Shown in pieces: positions 37,346 to 49,470 of a stretch of 64,000 bases of DNA. A program made the translations under genes and the position numbers. Numbering within the stretch: the stretch's first letter is position 1; every line of letters starts with the position of its first letter. The notes under the pieces are model-generated. The model was not told the origin of the DNA and did no database searches. It worked only from the letters and a program-made list of their open reading frames with translations. Origin of the DNA: Nageia nagi (lineage: Eukaryota; Pinophyta); contig JBITNC010000001.1 of the NCBI GenBank assembly GCA_050084985.1, positions 112,406,001-112,470,000 of the forward strand, written 5' to 3'.

Positions 37346-38291
37346 CTATAACCCTGCATTAAATGGTTCAAGCTGAAAGCTCTATAATATCTTGGATAGT
37401 GGTCGTCCACCAGCAGAGGAGGAGTCCAAATCTCTTTCTCCCCTGGAAAATGCAGGCCACACGGCAAAGATATGCGATCCGTCCACCCTTTCTGAACCAC
37501 TCGATGTTCCGGCTTCGTAACCTTCCTTTGCTGCATGCCTGCACTTTCCTTCATTACTTTATAGCCACAAAAACATTATATCAACACCAACAACTTCTTC
37601 CTGACCTTAAGGCAATCGGCGATATTGATAACAAATTAGTCCGGTTGTGGCTTCACGTCCAACCACTTTCCTTGCTTGACCGAATCTGGAGGCCGCCCTC
37701 ATTACCTGTGTATAGGATGGTAAAGATCGCGCTATCTGTATGAGCAATGAGAGCCTCATCCTCTATCGATTTTCTGTCAGAAGTATATTGAGTGATACGC
37801 ATTGTATACGTCCAAATCGAGGCTTGCAAGCATGGTTTTAGTGATAGTTAGCGCGAGATCTGCCAAGAGGAGCATATATGCTTCAACTGTTTTGCTCAAA
37901 CCGGATAGGAGGACTGGATTAATTTTCAACTTGAATAATAACAACATTATATAAGCAGAGGAGAAGAACATACCAGAATAATGGATTTCCCTCTTTTGGT
38001 CATATTTTGCGAGATATTTCAACTACTGATTCTGAATGACATAGATTGAAGATTGTGAAACTCTCGCTGCCATTCTCACTACCATAGCTACCCAATCTTT
38101 ATTGGACGGCTGATTCTACTTCTTGAAGAAGAGGTTGTCGAATTCCATGGTTGACAACTCTGAAAAATTCAGTTTGGCGATTACCTCGTGATAGTGGGCA
38201 TCATGAGTTGTTAGTGCGAATCGTGAAAGGTTGATCATAGGGAGATCAACTTCAAGACCAACATAGGGGAAGTCTGCAGAGAGCACGCCAT
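37346..38291 (-). pseudogene. Dioxygenase (2OGD) pseudogene 2, closest to genes A and B
   Basis: The start codon is retained (ATG at 38,291, reading MACSLQTSP), but a one-base deletion follows at about codon 10. Further damage visible against gene A includes two deletions in exon 1 (the VKGACQELG region and the region between AVQ and RL), TGG to TGA in the KIWPQ motif, a deletion of about 40 bp in exon 2 before the sheet leading to HTD, Trp to Cys in the WSNGR motif, and loss of about 20 residues before the C-terminal end. HTD itself, the second His (EHRVV) and RIS survive. Both intron positions are kept, so this is a DNA-level duplicate and not a retrocopy. Confidence 0.9.
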
Positions 38292-38700
38292 CTTATCACA
38301 CGAATACGACAAACGATGATTTATTAGCAAATGGGTTACCTCATTCTCTCATACACTTAGAATATATATAGATAAGAGGAGTGAATAAATAAAAATTTCC
38401 TTCTACAGATTATTGACAAATTTATCAAATTTGAACGCATTACATAGAGAAATAGTCAAAACAGACCAAACGAACATATTCTGATCAACAAATAGAAACA
38501 CCCGCAACCACGTGTTTCTCCTCATATTTATGTTGAAGTTATCTCCCTATAATTCATAGGGAATGTATTAGGATGCAACTTTTTATGCACATGTTTAATA
38601 GACGGAAAAATATTCCATCTCCATATATATCATACCGCTTTAGTTGTCAATAAACTCCAAAGGTCTTTAAGCATGTGTATCTCTATAGATGGAAGTTTTT

Positions 38701-39204
38701 ATATTGAAGTTGTCTTCTCTATACTCCATTCTTGTCAAAATATTGGTTAAAAGTTTTATATATATTTTTTTAAATTTAATAGTGATTATTTTATATATAA
38801 TTAGTTTTTTAAATAAATTATTCTTTTTGCTTATTTTAGGTTTCAAACTAACAAGTGTAGGGTATTCAAGCTATCAAAAGTCATTTGGGTATGATTTGTC
38901 TCATCTGCACTTACCATAACTTGATAGGATTTTAAATATCATGCATTTGAGAGGGAGAGATGAGCCTCAACCTCCCTTTTTTCACTTAAGAGTTTTAACA
39001 ACTTTCTTTCTCACCAACTCCCCTCACAACTATTGGTAGTAATTAATCATAATATACTCCATTTTCGATACCATGCATGTGAGGGGGAGATATTTGACCC
39101 TAGGTCCTCCATTTTTCCAATTGAGAGATTGCAATGGTTTTTATGTAATATTGAAAATTGGATGATGTACATTTTTTTTTATAAACTGGTAGTAATGTAG
39201 ACAA
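38701..39204. other. Spacer, no gene recognised
   Basis: AT-rich. Two diverged copies of a stretch built around CATGCAT(T/G)TGAGAGG(G) lie about 130 bp apart (38,940-39,000 and 39,072-39,130). Confidence 0.5.
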
Positions 39205-40420
39205 GAGAAGTCTATTAGGTTAGATGAATAATTAAATATTTATATATCTTGTTATTAGAATAAATGAAAAAATATATGAACATATATTTTAAGTTACATT
39301 CAAAGGTAAATTCCTTTTGTATTCATTTTAATCTTATGGATAATTAGGTTTTTCACTTCAATTGTGCAATGAAAACATTAAAGACATAAATAAATAAAAT
39401 AATCAATATGACAATCATTTCATATGACAGGATTACTTTTTATTTCATTTCATTCAATAGTTTTTACACATAAAAATTCAATTTACCCATTTACACATAA
39501 AAGATATTTCCATTCAATTCAACAATTCAATTTATTTATAAAAATAATGAAGTGTTGTTATTTTAAAGTCATGTGCTTTATTAATAAACATTCAAATAAA
39601 TTTTAATAAAGATTTATCTAAAATATTATGAAATTTTAAAATATATATTGATGATGATCAAGAAGATATAAGTTACATGATGAGAAATAGTTTATACACA
39701 CAATTAATATCACCATCCAATCTAACAAGGCTATTTCAATTAATAAAAATAAACAAGTGTTATCAATCTATTTTTTTTCATTTGCTTTAATGATAAGCAT
39801 TTAAATAAATGATAATAAAGATTTCCATAGAACATTATGAAATTGTAAAATATATATCGATGATAATCAAGAAGATATAACTTACATAACAAGAAATATT
39901 TTTTATTTATAAAATTGATATCAACATCCAATCCAACAATTTAGTTTAATCATTACAACATGTAGTTTTTTCTTCTATATAATTTTAAATGAACATAGTT
40001 TTGAATTCTAAAAATTTGAAATAAATAACGTTAAATATATTATGAATGTATCATGTATAATATTTTCAGTAGGCATGAATACAAGATCTAAGAGCATTTA
40101 TTTGATTGGAATATTATAAGACACTTATTTTAAGTGTTTGATATTTATGAGCAAAGGTTGTAGGAAGATATCTTTTATTATGAAATTATATTTTACCACA
40201 AATAAAAAGTATCATTTTGTATAATTTATATTGACCACCCCATCCACAAAAAAATATGGAAGATAAAACTACATTTTGCTATATTTCTGTATCTTTGACA
40301 AGAAATAAGGCCATTATGCAATTTTGTTCTAAATCTTTGATGTTTTTCTAATATAGCATACGTTTCCATATTTATAAGTTTATCCAACATCAATTGGAAG
40401 CATAGACTTTGTTAGAGAAA
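39205..40420. repeat. Repeat block R, uninterrupted copy
   Basis: Homologous to 53,405-54,376 plus 60,299-60,640, where a LINE has inserted between the two parts. Here the same site (40,158-40,175) is continuous. No gene recognised. Confidence 0.8.
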
Positions 40421-41239
40421 AACTTTCTGAACAACATGATAGATAGTTTCAATTTAAATAGTTAGAGAAAAAAATCATACATTTAAAAAATAATCACTTA
40501 TTCTCATAGTAAAGATATCTATCACATTAAATGTATATAATTAAAATTTATGATTATACATCTAATCATTTACAAAGTCTAAGATATTTACTAAATGAAA
40601 TACGATAAACTTGATTGAATGTTTGAGATATAACATAAGAGATAATAAAAGGTATAAAAAAACTAACAAATATAATTTCAACTAAGGGATACCATGCATT
40701 AAAAATAAAATAAAATAAAAAATAAAAATAAAATAAAATAAAAATAAAAATTATGTACATAAAATATGAAAAATTATCATATTGTATGAGTTGATTAGAT
40801 GGAAATTCTAAGTGATATTGACATAAAAATTACCTTTACACATAAAAGATACCCTTACTTATATCCCTCAGATAAAAAATATTTTTCCCTATTCCTAAAA
40901 CACTACTTTAACTTGTCAAGTGTTGCAGATATGCCTTCTTTCCCTTTCGATATCTCTTAAGGACCAAGGGACATGAAGAAGTAGAGATCGAATTCCCCTA
41001 TACCTAAGACATTTGTGTTGGGTTCTTTAAAATTGCTATTATTGATTCTTGCATTATCAAAAATCAAATCAATTTTGAAATTCAAAAGTTTACTACTATC
41101 TCTTAAATTTGAAATACTATTCATGGCAAGAAGATTTAAAAAACATCTCATATCTTTCACATTTATTTTATCATGTGATTTATCTTTGTCATGTAATATC
41201 TCCTTTTTTTAACTTATGTTTTATCTTCGTAGGCATAGC
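40421..41239. repeat. Repeat block beside dioxygenase relic 3
   Basis: 40,421-40,820 matches 51,890-52,230, and 40,820-41,239 matches 30,779-31,214 and 52,230-52,700. Includes an A/T-only stretch of AAAAT repeats near 40,704-40,750. No gene. Confidence 0.7.
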
Positions 41240-41388
41240 AAAGATAGCCATAATCACTTATTGAGGAAGCTACATAATCTACACACCTATGTATTTCTCA
41301 ATGAAAGTGGCCTTTTATTCTTCAAAACTTTGCCTCTCTATGAGGTATTGCTTAAATTAGAAGAATGTGAAAGGCCTATAATGTCATG
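41240..41388 (-). pseudogene. Dioxygenase (2OGD) pseudogene 3, exon 3 fragment
   Basis: Matches the 3' end of exon 3 in pseudogenes 1 and 4 (for example 31,215-31,350 and 52,705-52,840). It is cut off at 41,388 by the left end of the Copia element, and the rest of the gene is not found on the element's far side. Confidence 0.75.
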
Positions 41389-41392
41389 AAAA

Positions 41393-42261
41393 TGTTAATC
41401 TCCATTCCTAGGTATTACTTTTATTCTTAGAGCTCTATCTCCATTATCAAACATCACTTTTATTCTCCAAGCTCTATCTGCATTCTCGATCTTTACTATT
41501 ATTCTTTGAACTTTGTCTCCTTGCTCTAGAATTCCTTATGTGAGACCTAATTTCCAACATATGGGTCTTCATTTTCTAAGATTTGTTACACCCAATACTT
41601 ACTACATTTGGGATGTTTTACCTTTTAAGCTTTGGCTATTAATAGCACCTACTATTTTTTGTCAATGATGTCATAATTTTAAGCCTTGAACCTCAAGTTT
41701 TCTAACATTACATTTTTGTTCCTACACAACAACGTTCCTCTTGCTCTAAAACTTGGATTAACATTACAAAAAACTCTTTTTGAGACATTTATACCCTAGA
41801 ATTAAATGCTCAATCTCCAGCATTAATTTTTGAACATAAATATTAATTTATGTACGAGAATGGTTGAAAATTAATAAACCTTTTGCAACCATTTAATATT
41901 TTTTAGATGTTATGTAGACAAAAAGGGCGTGAGAGGGCTTCGGCTTCCTCTACCTTCTATATAATGAAAAAATGAGTACATGGAGTCCATGCTACATTTA
42001 AATTTTTTTTTACCAAGTTCCATGCATTTAATATTTTATCTTAGTATAAATATAGATAGCCTATGCATAAATAAGAAGAAGTAGAACAAGGGACATGTAT
42101 GTTTTTCTATTTAGCTCTAAGAGAGCCTTGAATTATTTTTTGCTTCTCTACAATACAAAAAAGATTTTGGTCTCTAATTTTTCTCACTATTTATTCTACC
42201 TATGATTAGCCTTATTGTATTTTGCCTACACATTATTATTTAATTTTCTTCAAAATATTCA
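41393..42261 (+). repeat. 5' LTR of the Copia element
   Basis: Starts TGTT and ends ...ATTCA two bases before the primer-binding site. The first 838 bp pair with 47,493-48,330. Confidence 0.8.
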
Positions 42262-42263
42262 AT

Positions 42264-42275
42264 TGGTATCAAAGC
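42264..42275 (+). other. Primer-binding site of the Copia element
   Basis: TGGTATCAAAGC, a one-base variant of the usual initiator-Met tRNA site of plant Copia elements. Confidence 0.8.
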
Positions 42276-42296
42276 GAGAGATTTATTGGGTTAAAT

Positions 42297-43240
42297 GGAT
42301 TCAAAGCTAGGAAATTCATTGCAATTGCATATTTCAATTTTCAATGGAGACCAATATAATTACTAAAGCATCTAAATGAGGACATTTATTATCTCTCAAG
42401 ACCTATGAATATTTTCTTCCTAGGGTTTTTTGAACTTAGATGAAGTCTCCCTTATAGGCATGATGCCAGATGAGAAGAAAGAAGTGTTGGAGAACCATAA
42501 GAAGGATGTCAAGGCATTGTTTACCATCTAGTATGGGATAGATGTGTCCATATTCTCAAAAATTGTAGAGTTTAAGACTTGTAAAGAGGCATAGGATATC
42601 TTGGAGATCGAATACAAAGGATCAACCAAGGTTCAAGTGGTAAAGCTCTAGTTGTTAAGGAAGGAGTTCAAATCTCTCCATATGAGAGAAGAAGAGAATA
42701 TACATGTATTATTTCACAAGATTTAAGATATTGTAAATTCCCTTTATTCATATGATGAAGATATGGGAGATATGAAAATTATGGAAAAAGATGCTCTAGA
42801 GCTTGCCTAAAAGGTTTGATCCCATTAACACTATCATTGAAGAAGTGAAGGACCTATCCCAACTCATGCTTGTAGAGTTGTAGGGTAGTCTAACTACCTA
42901 TGAATATAAAAGTAGTGATAGAGTTGAGTCTTTGGACCAAGCATTCCAAGGATAGTTGAAAATGAAATGCCAAGAGCCCTCTTCATCAACTACTATTTTC
43001 TCTTCTTCATCCTATCATGGAAGAGGTGGATTATCACATGGAAGAAGTAGTAGTAGAGGTCGAGATAGCAAAAGAAGAGGTCATGGAAAAGGTAATTCTA
43101 AGGGAAAATCATAAGATGGTACCCCTAGATATTGGGACTTTTATAACAAAGATGGTTACACAAAATTACATTTCTAGAAGATGAATCACAAGCTCAAAGC
43201 TCACTATGTTGAAGATCAGGCTGAGAGCAACATGTTCCTC
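42297..43240 (+). pseudogene. Copia gag, broken
   Basis: Starts MDSKLGNSLQL with FNGDQYNY close by, as in UBN2-type gag. Later segments include LRKEFKSLHMREEENIHVLF and DIVNSLYSYDEDMGD, matching the usual gag helix region. The zinc knuckle near 43,125-43,175 is degenerate. Stop codons and frame changes throughout. Confidence 0.75.
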
Positions 43241-43269
43241 ACCTGTAGTAATTTCTAAGCTAAAGAAGA

Positions 43270-43360
43270 AGATGTACGGTACCTAGATAGTGGATGCCCT
43301 AACCACATGACTAGAAATAAAGCCTTATTTATTAATATTAACACCAATATCATAGGCCAG
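43270..43360 (+). pseudogene. Copia aspartic protease remnant
   Basis: YLDSGCPNHMTRNK near 43,278-43,320 matches the WxLDSGCSNHMT active-site block of Copia proteases, with the catalytic DSG retained. Confidence 0.75.
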
Positions 43361-43659
43361 GTTAGGTTTGGTGATAACAAAAGTGCCAACATCCACAGTA
43401 GAGGGACTATTATCTTTAAGTCTAAAGTTGGTAAGATATTTTATATGCATAACACTCTCTTTGTTTCCTAGCCTAAAGTATAATTTGTTAAGTATTAGTC
43501 AACTTAGTATAAGAGGATATATAACCACCTTCAAAAAGAAAGGGTGCACCATAGTAAATGAATCTACTAACTAGCTTATAGCCACCATCCATATGATTGA
43601 AAATAAGATGTATATGATCAGGATGACACCTGCAACAAGTTATTTAAAAGCATCGATTG

Positions 43660-44690
43660 ATTATTCCTAGTTATGGCATAGGATATTTGGTCATTTAAAT
43701 TTTTACTTATTAAATGGTCTACAAAAATTTGTGAGATGCCATTCTACCATCTCCCATACACCTAGTGATATTTGTGAAAGTTGTATTGTAGGAAAGTAAC
43801 ACAAAGTGAAGTTTTTAAAGCACCAATATAGGGCCAAGTACCCTCTTCATCTAGCTACATGTAGACCTATGTGGATCAATGTAGAATCCTATCCAAGGTA
43901 GTAAGTCAAAATATATGTTATCTTTACTTATGACTTTTCTAAGATGAGCTAGCTTTATCTACTCTAAAACAAGTTTGACTCTTTTGAGGGTTATGTTAAA
44001 TTTATTCTCTTGTTGAAAAATAATTTAGCTATTTTGTTAAAAATTTTAGAACTAATAGAGCAAGATAATTCATTTCTAATGAATTTAATAATGCTTTCCA
44101 TTAGCATGGCATTGTTAGGAAATATACAACTACCTACACTCCATAGTAAAATGGAGTGGCTGAAAGGAAAAATCAAATAGTTGTTGAGATGGAAAGATGC
44201 ATGATGAAAGAAAAGGGACTTCCCACTAGTTTTTGGGGTGAAGTAATGCATACTACTATTTATATTCTAAATAGGTATCCCACTCAAGTTCTAAAGGATA
44301 ACACACCTTATGAAGCTTGGTTTGGTGTAAAGCAAAATATTTCTTATCTCTAGATATTTGACTCAGCCTATTTTATGCATATACCAAAAGAAAATATGAA
44401 AAAACTTGATGAGAAATCCATCAAATGCATTTTAGTAGGATACTCTCAAGCATACAAGGCTTATAGGTGTTATGATCCTCTAAGTGGCAAGGTTCACATC
44501 AGTAGAGATGTAATTTTTGAAGAAGGGGGCCTAACCAATCAAGAAAATGGTGCTAAAGACACCACTACTGAACTCCAACTTGATGAAGATTATGAACCTT
44601 ATCACATTACTACACTTGCTACTCATCAACCTTCATCACCATCTTCACCAGCCACCAGCTCACCAAAGTAGGCATAATCAAACTAGTTTC
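43660..44690 (+). pseudogene. Copia integrase remnant
   Basis: LWHRIFGHLNF near 43,672 and CESCIVGK near 43,775 form the zinc-binding pre-integrase region. GMAERKNQIVVEMERCM-like sequence from 44,154 and FWGEVMHTTIYILNRYPT follow, the end of the integrase core. Then comes the C-terminal block with KCILVGYSQAYKAYRCYDP near 44,425-44,480. Long open frames (65 and 98 codons) remain, but several stops separate them. Confidence 0.85.
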
Positions 44691-44889
44691 CTATTATTCA
44701 TACTCCATGAGCCAAAAATATTTGGACAATTGATCGCTATCATCCTCCATCATTGATGTTTGATAAAGAGCTCTTCAAAAGAATCACTTGATGACAAACC
44801 AAAGATAGAAATAAAGAGGTAAATATCTCTTATGCATTAATATCTTCATTTTTTGAGTCTTCCTCATATAAAGAAGCTACTACTAAAGA

Positions 44890-45990
44890 GGATTGAAAGA
44901 AATCCATGGAGGATGAAATTGAGCAAATCCAAAAGAATGACACCTAGAAGCTTGTACCTACTCCCAAAGAGAATACAGTGATTGCTGTCAAGTGATTTCA
45001 TAAATTGAAGCATAATCCTACTGAGAGTATTGCAAAGTACAAAGCTGATCTTTTTGCTAAAGGATATGCTCAAAAGGAAGGGCTATATTATGATGAGAAT
45101 TTTACCTTAGTTTTCCAACTAGAAACTTTGAGATATTTTCTTACCCTTGCCTCTCATTTTGAATTGATATTCTATCATATGGATGTCAAATCCACTTTCC
45201 TTAATGTATATTAAAAGGAGGTTATTTATTTTAAGCAACCTAAAGGACTTATTATTCCTAATCAAGAAGATAAGGTGTATAAACTTAAAAAGGCTCTTTC
45301 TGGCCTTAAACAAGCACCCTAGGCATGGTACAACAAGATTAATGGTTATCTTTACAAAAATAGTTATCAAAGATGCTCAATAGAAAGTACATTGTACACA
45401 AAAGTTAAAGGTAGTGACTTCTTTATTCTATGCTTGTATGTTGATGATATCATTTTTACTAGCATCTCTAATGCTATGATAGACCAATTTAAAGATGTTA
45501 TGATCACTAAATTTGAGATGAATTATTTTCTTGGCATACAATTCAAGTAATCCTCTAGTGGCATTTTGATCACTCAATCCAAATATGTGGAAGATCTATT
45601 GGCCCACTTTAAGATGCAAAATAATAGCCCCATTGATACACCAGCTATTTTTGGAGCAAAGCTATTGAAGGAGGACTCCTCTCCACATTTTGATGCAACT
45701 ATGTACTAATCCTTAATAGGTAGTCTTATGTATCCCACTACTACCATGCTATACATCATATTTGCTATCAATAGAGTAGCTCAATTCATGCATTCATCAT
45801 ATCAAATGTATTAGATTATAGCCAAGTGGATCCTATGCTATGTGAAAGGTGCATATCATTATGGAATCTAGTATAAATCCTCATACCAAGCAATTTTATA
45901 GGCCTATACAAATGCTAATTTGGTTAGATGTCTTAATGACTAGAAGAGCACATTAGGGTATGGATTCTTCTTTGGAGAATATTTGGTCTC
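44890..45990 (+). pseudogene. Copia reverse transcriptase remnant
   Basis: Segments AKGYAQKEGLYYDENF (45,056 on), HMDVKSTFLN (45,178), KALSGLKQAP then AWYNKI (45,290) and CLYVDDIIFTS (45,432) follow the standard Copia order. YVDD is the catalytic motif. Numerous stops. Translation continues toward RNase H until interrupted near 45,995. Confidence 0.85.
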
Positions 45991-45994
45991 ATGT

Positions 45995-46955
45995 ATAGTG
46001 AAAACTAATCCATTATTGCACTTGGGTAAGTGCAAGAAGATGTCCCACTTTGGAGGAACTCTTATGAATTGCTAAGTTTTTGTATTTGTTTAACAAATTT
46101 TTATTTTTTTAGAATTTTGAAAAAACATATATGTGCATAACTTGCATCCAATTCTTCACAAGTTAAATTAAAAATAAATTAAAAGTGATAAGTTTTATTC
46201 AAATTATGCTTCTCAAAGATGAGCATTTTTTGAAATGATAATCTCAGCCAATGAAAAATAAACTATTCATGAAAAAAATACAAAACAATATCCTCCATTG
46301 TGTTTAATGTCTTAGGTATCATTAACCAAAAGGATTTTAAAAAATATTTTAATTTCAATCCAATTATGATTAACAAACATGATGGGTGTGGTGCTAAAAT
46401 TGTATTTTTTAAACGAGTTTTGTATTTATTTAATAATTTTTTTAATTTTTTTGGAATTATGATAAAAATAATATATATGCACAATCTACATACAACTCCT
46501 CATGAGATAAACAAAACAAATAAAAAATGATAAGTTTAAGTCAAATTATGCATGCTAGACATGAGCAATTTTTGAAATGATAGTCACAATCAATAAAAAA
46601 ATAAACATTCATAAAAAATTGGAAAAAATATCCCCCATAATCTTAAGTAGCTTAGGTATCTTTAGCTAAAAGGATTTTAAAATATATTTTAATTTAGGTC
46701 CAATCGTGCTTGCCAGACACAATGGTGGTATGGTCTTAAGACTGTATTTTTTAAATAATGGCTTTTAAACATGCCTACCAAATATTAATTTTTATCATCC
46801 AAGTATTAGAATAAATTACATATTTGAAAACTAGACTTTGAGAACTACATTTTTACCAATGTGACCTTTTTCAATAATCAAACTCTAAGTACTTCAAATT
46901 TTGAAATCAAGTATGAGCAAACCTAAAAATCAAGTCAAACACTTCTACTTTTTGA
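45995..46955. mobile_element. Nested insertion in the Copia RNase H region
   Basis: Interrupts the Copia frame between the GYGFFFGEYLVSC-like stretch and the downstream STKAEYLA motif. It contains two tandem copies of a unit of about 341 bp (46,076-46,416 and 46,417-46,757), then a part homologous to the insertion at 19,770-19,990. No coding function seen. Edges are approximate, and I found no convincing target duplication. Confidence 0.6.
46076..46757. repeat. Two tandem copies of a 341-bp unit
   Basis: TTTTGTATTT(G/A)TTTAA begins each copy at 46,076 and 46,417. Both then share a TGATAAGTTT region, an ATGAGCA(T)TTTTTGAAATGATA region and an AAAAGGATTTTAAAA region in the same order. The copies are clearly diverged. 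Confidence 0.75.
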
Positions 46956-47330
46956 TCAAAAGTCAAACTCATCTTCTTGTACTTACCCATTTTTATCAAC
47001 TAAAGCTGAGTATCTTGCTACATTTTTCATTTGTACACAATTCATTTGGATTGGTCATTTGTTTAAAGATTTGGCCATGGATATTGAGGTTCCCATTTCA
47101 TTGCACTATGATAATCTTAGCATGATTGCCATGATTAAGAACCTCATGTTTCATAGTAGGATAAAATACATTGACATATGTCATCATTTTATGAGAGATT
47201 TGGTTGAATATGGCTTTATCTAGTTTCACCACTCTCCTACTAATGCTCAAAGTGCAAACATCTTCACAAAGCCATTCCCAAGTATCATTTTTACTACCTT
47301 CCACGCCATCTTGGAGTCCAAACCTTAGAC
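46956..47330 (+). pseudogene. Copia RNase H remnant
   Basis: FLSTKAEYLATFFICTQF, LHYDNLSMIAMIKN and IKYIDICHHFMRD, then ANIFTKPF match the Copia RNase H C-terminal region (SxTEAEY, DNxSAI, RTKHIDxxxHFIR, ADIFTK). One stop interrupts it. It sits after the nested insertion. Confidence 0.85.
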
Positions 47331-47492
47331 ATTTGGGGGGTAATTGTTGGAAAACCTTTACAAAAATAAGGTACTAGATGGACTCTATATATATTTCATA
47401 TGTATTTTACTTTCTTTTGTTTGTATTTGTATTGTTGGCCAACAAAGTAAATGATATCATTTTGTCATGGAGATTAAGGGGATGATTGAAAA

Positions 47493-48330
47493 TGTTAATC
47501 TCCATTACTAGACATTACTATAATTCTTCAAGCTCTATCTCCATTCTTGGACATCACTTTTAGTCTTCAAGCTCTACCTTCATTCCTCAAAGTTACTATT
47601 ACTCTCTAGGATCTATCTCCTCGCTTTGAGACTTCCTTATCCAAGACCTAATTTCCAACATACAAGTCTTCTTTTTCTAGAATTTGTTGCAACTAAGACA
47701 TACTAGATACAAGACTTTTTACATTCTAAACTTTGGCTATTATGAGCACCCACTATTTAGAGTGGATGACATCATCCTTTTAGGCCTTGGACCTTGGGTC
47801 TTCTTACAATTCATTTTTGTTCCTCCACTACAACATTCCTCTTACATTGAAACTTGGATTAACATTATAAAAAACACTTTTAAGAGAAATCTACCCTGAA
47901 ATTAAATGCTTAATCTCCAACATTGATTTCTAAATTTTGATATTAGTTTTTGTACAAGAATGGTTGAAAATTAATCAACATTATATAACCATTTAATATT
48001 TTTCAAATGTTGTGAGGACATAAAGGGCATGAAAGGGTATGGGCTTCCTCTACCTTCTATAGAACAAACAATTAGATGCATGTATTGAGCCTATGCTACA
48101 TTTAATTTTGTTTTTGACCAAGATTAATGCATATATTATTTTATCTTAGTAAAAAAATAATTACCCAATGCATAAATAAGAATAATTAGAACAAGATACA
48201 TGTATGTTTTGTTGTTTAGCTCCAAGAGAGCCTTAAATTACTTTTCGCTTCTCTACAATAAAAACATTGGTCTCCAATTTTTCTCATTATTTTTTTTTTC
48301 CATATCTAGCCTTATTGTATTTTGGCTACA
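47493..48330 (+). repeat. 3' LTR of the Copia element, 3'-truncated
   Basis: Pairs with 41,393-42,230 but lacks the last 31 bp of the 5' LTR. Sequence from 48,331 is instead the duplicated repeat block (matching 33,136 and 62,926). Confidence 0.8.
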
Positions 48331-49470
48331 TAATACTAAATTCATTTTTGTAATACATTTTGTAGAACTTACCTATTTTCAATATAATTTTGATTTCTTT
48401 TGATTTATTTTTATTAGTGATTGAAGCCTTTAATTGTAAATCCATAAACTACTATTTAATAGAAATATAATTCATTTATTCCAAACTTATTAGAAGAAGT
48501 GGTAGCTTAAATCAAGGAGATTAAGAATGGAAAAATATAATGAAATGGAAGAATCATTATACATGAAAAATTAGAAAATAAGGAATACAAGAGCACAATA
48601 TAATATTTTAATATTAAGAAGTAGGTCTCTATTTGCATCTTTCATAATATAAACCTACTTCAATAACTTTAGAAATATCAAAATACATAATAGAAATGTT
48701 TATTTATATTACCAATTCTTCACAACCATTTATCACCATAATTCTCCTAATAAACCAATAACCAAGAATGGTAAAAATATTTTAGGTAATAAGGAAAAAT
48801 TATATAATCAAAAGGCATAGGGTTTTATTGAGATCTTAAAAACATGATCACGAAAATTGTTTCCAAAGGAGGAAATTGGTACCAAACTATACCTAGTGGT
48901 ATCAACAAATTAAGAGAAATAATTGCAAGATGTAGAAAAAATAATAATTCTATACAACTAAAAAATATAAATACTATCTAATATCTTCAATGGATATTGT
49001 CCACTACATATTTTGCTATAACTTTAAACCAAGAATGGAAGAATTACATCAAAATAAGTCAAATAATGTTTTTTTATAATATTTTATTTCTTTCATGGGT
49101 TCACATTACCTTGATAGCCTATTTTATTTTCTTGTTTATTTATTTCATTTTTTAAAAATAAATAATCTCGTTCTAATATTATATGCTTTTCTCACTAGCA
49201 CCTATTCAAACTCAGGCTAAATACATACAACCAATTCATATATCCATATAAGCTGAAAACCTAAAATAAGAAGTATATATATTCATGAAATGAAATGAAA
49301 GTTATGCAAATGAGAATCAATATTATATTTATATTATATAAAACTTATATCATTTTTTATAATAATCATATTTCAAAAAATCATATCCCTTTTAGTTAAA
49401 TGATTCAAAAATTCTAATCTTTTGAATTAGAAAAAAAGTCAAATTCATGTGAGATAACTATAAGAGATCT
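48331..49470. repeat. Repeat block, copy at 48.3 kb
   Basis: Homologous to 33,136-34,212 and 62,926-64,000, and inverted to 24,775-26,050. No gene. Confidence 0.8.

Larger units (their letters stand above)
36005..38700 (-). repeat. Inverted copy of the dioxygenase gene unit (promoter to 3' flank)
   Basis: The reverse complement matches the array unit from about 4,190 (promoter) to about 5,945 (3' flank). It comprises upstream flank with TATA and G-box (38,300-38,697), the coding relic (37,346-38,291), near 3' flank (37,244-37,345) and far 3' flank (36,005-36,092). The two 3' flank parts are split by an insertion. Of the broken copies in the window, this is the closest relative of genes A and B. 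Confidence 0.85.
41393..48330 (+). mobile_element. Copia LTR retrotransposon, decayed
   Basis: The 5' LTR runs from TGTTAATCTCC at 41,393 to about 42,261, followed by the primer-binding site TGGTATCAAAGC (42,264-42,275). The 3' LTR starts with the same TGTTAATCTCC at 47,493 but stops at 48,330, about 31 bp short of the 5' LTR end. Coding order is Copia type: gag, protease, integrase, reverse transcriptase, RNase H, all broken by stops. The LTRs differ at many positions, so insertion was long ago. No target duplication is visible: the left flank is dioxygenase relic 3, and the right flank is another point of the duplicated block (equivalent to about 33,136). Confidence 0.9.

Noticed and set aside
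37346-38291. Relic 2 as a processed (retrotransposed) copy
   Set aside because: It keeps both intron positions with intron-like sequence, and its promoter and 3' flank are homologous to the genes, so it is a DNA-level duplicate.
38689-40760. Several hydrophobic open frames of 60-76 codons that look like membrane peptides
   Set aside because: They come from T-rich or A-rich DNA, where Phe, Leu and Ile codons dominate by composition, and they lie in repeat blocks.
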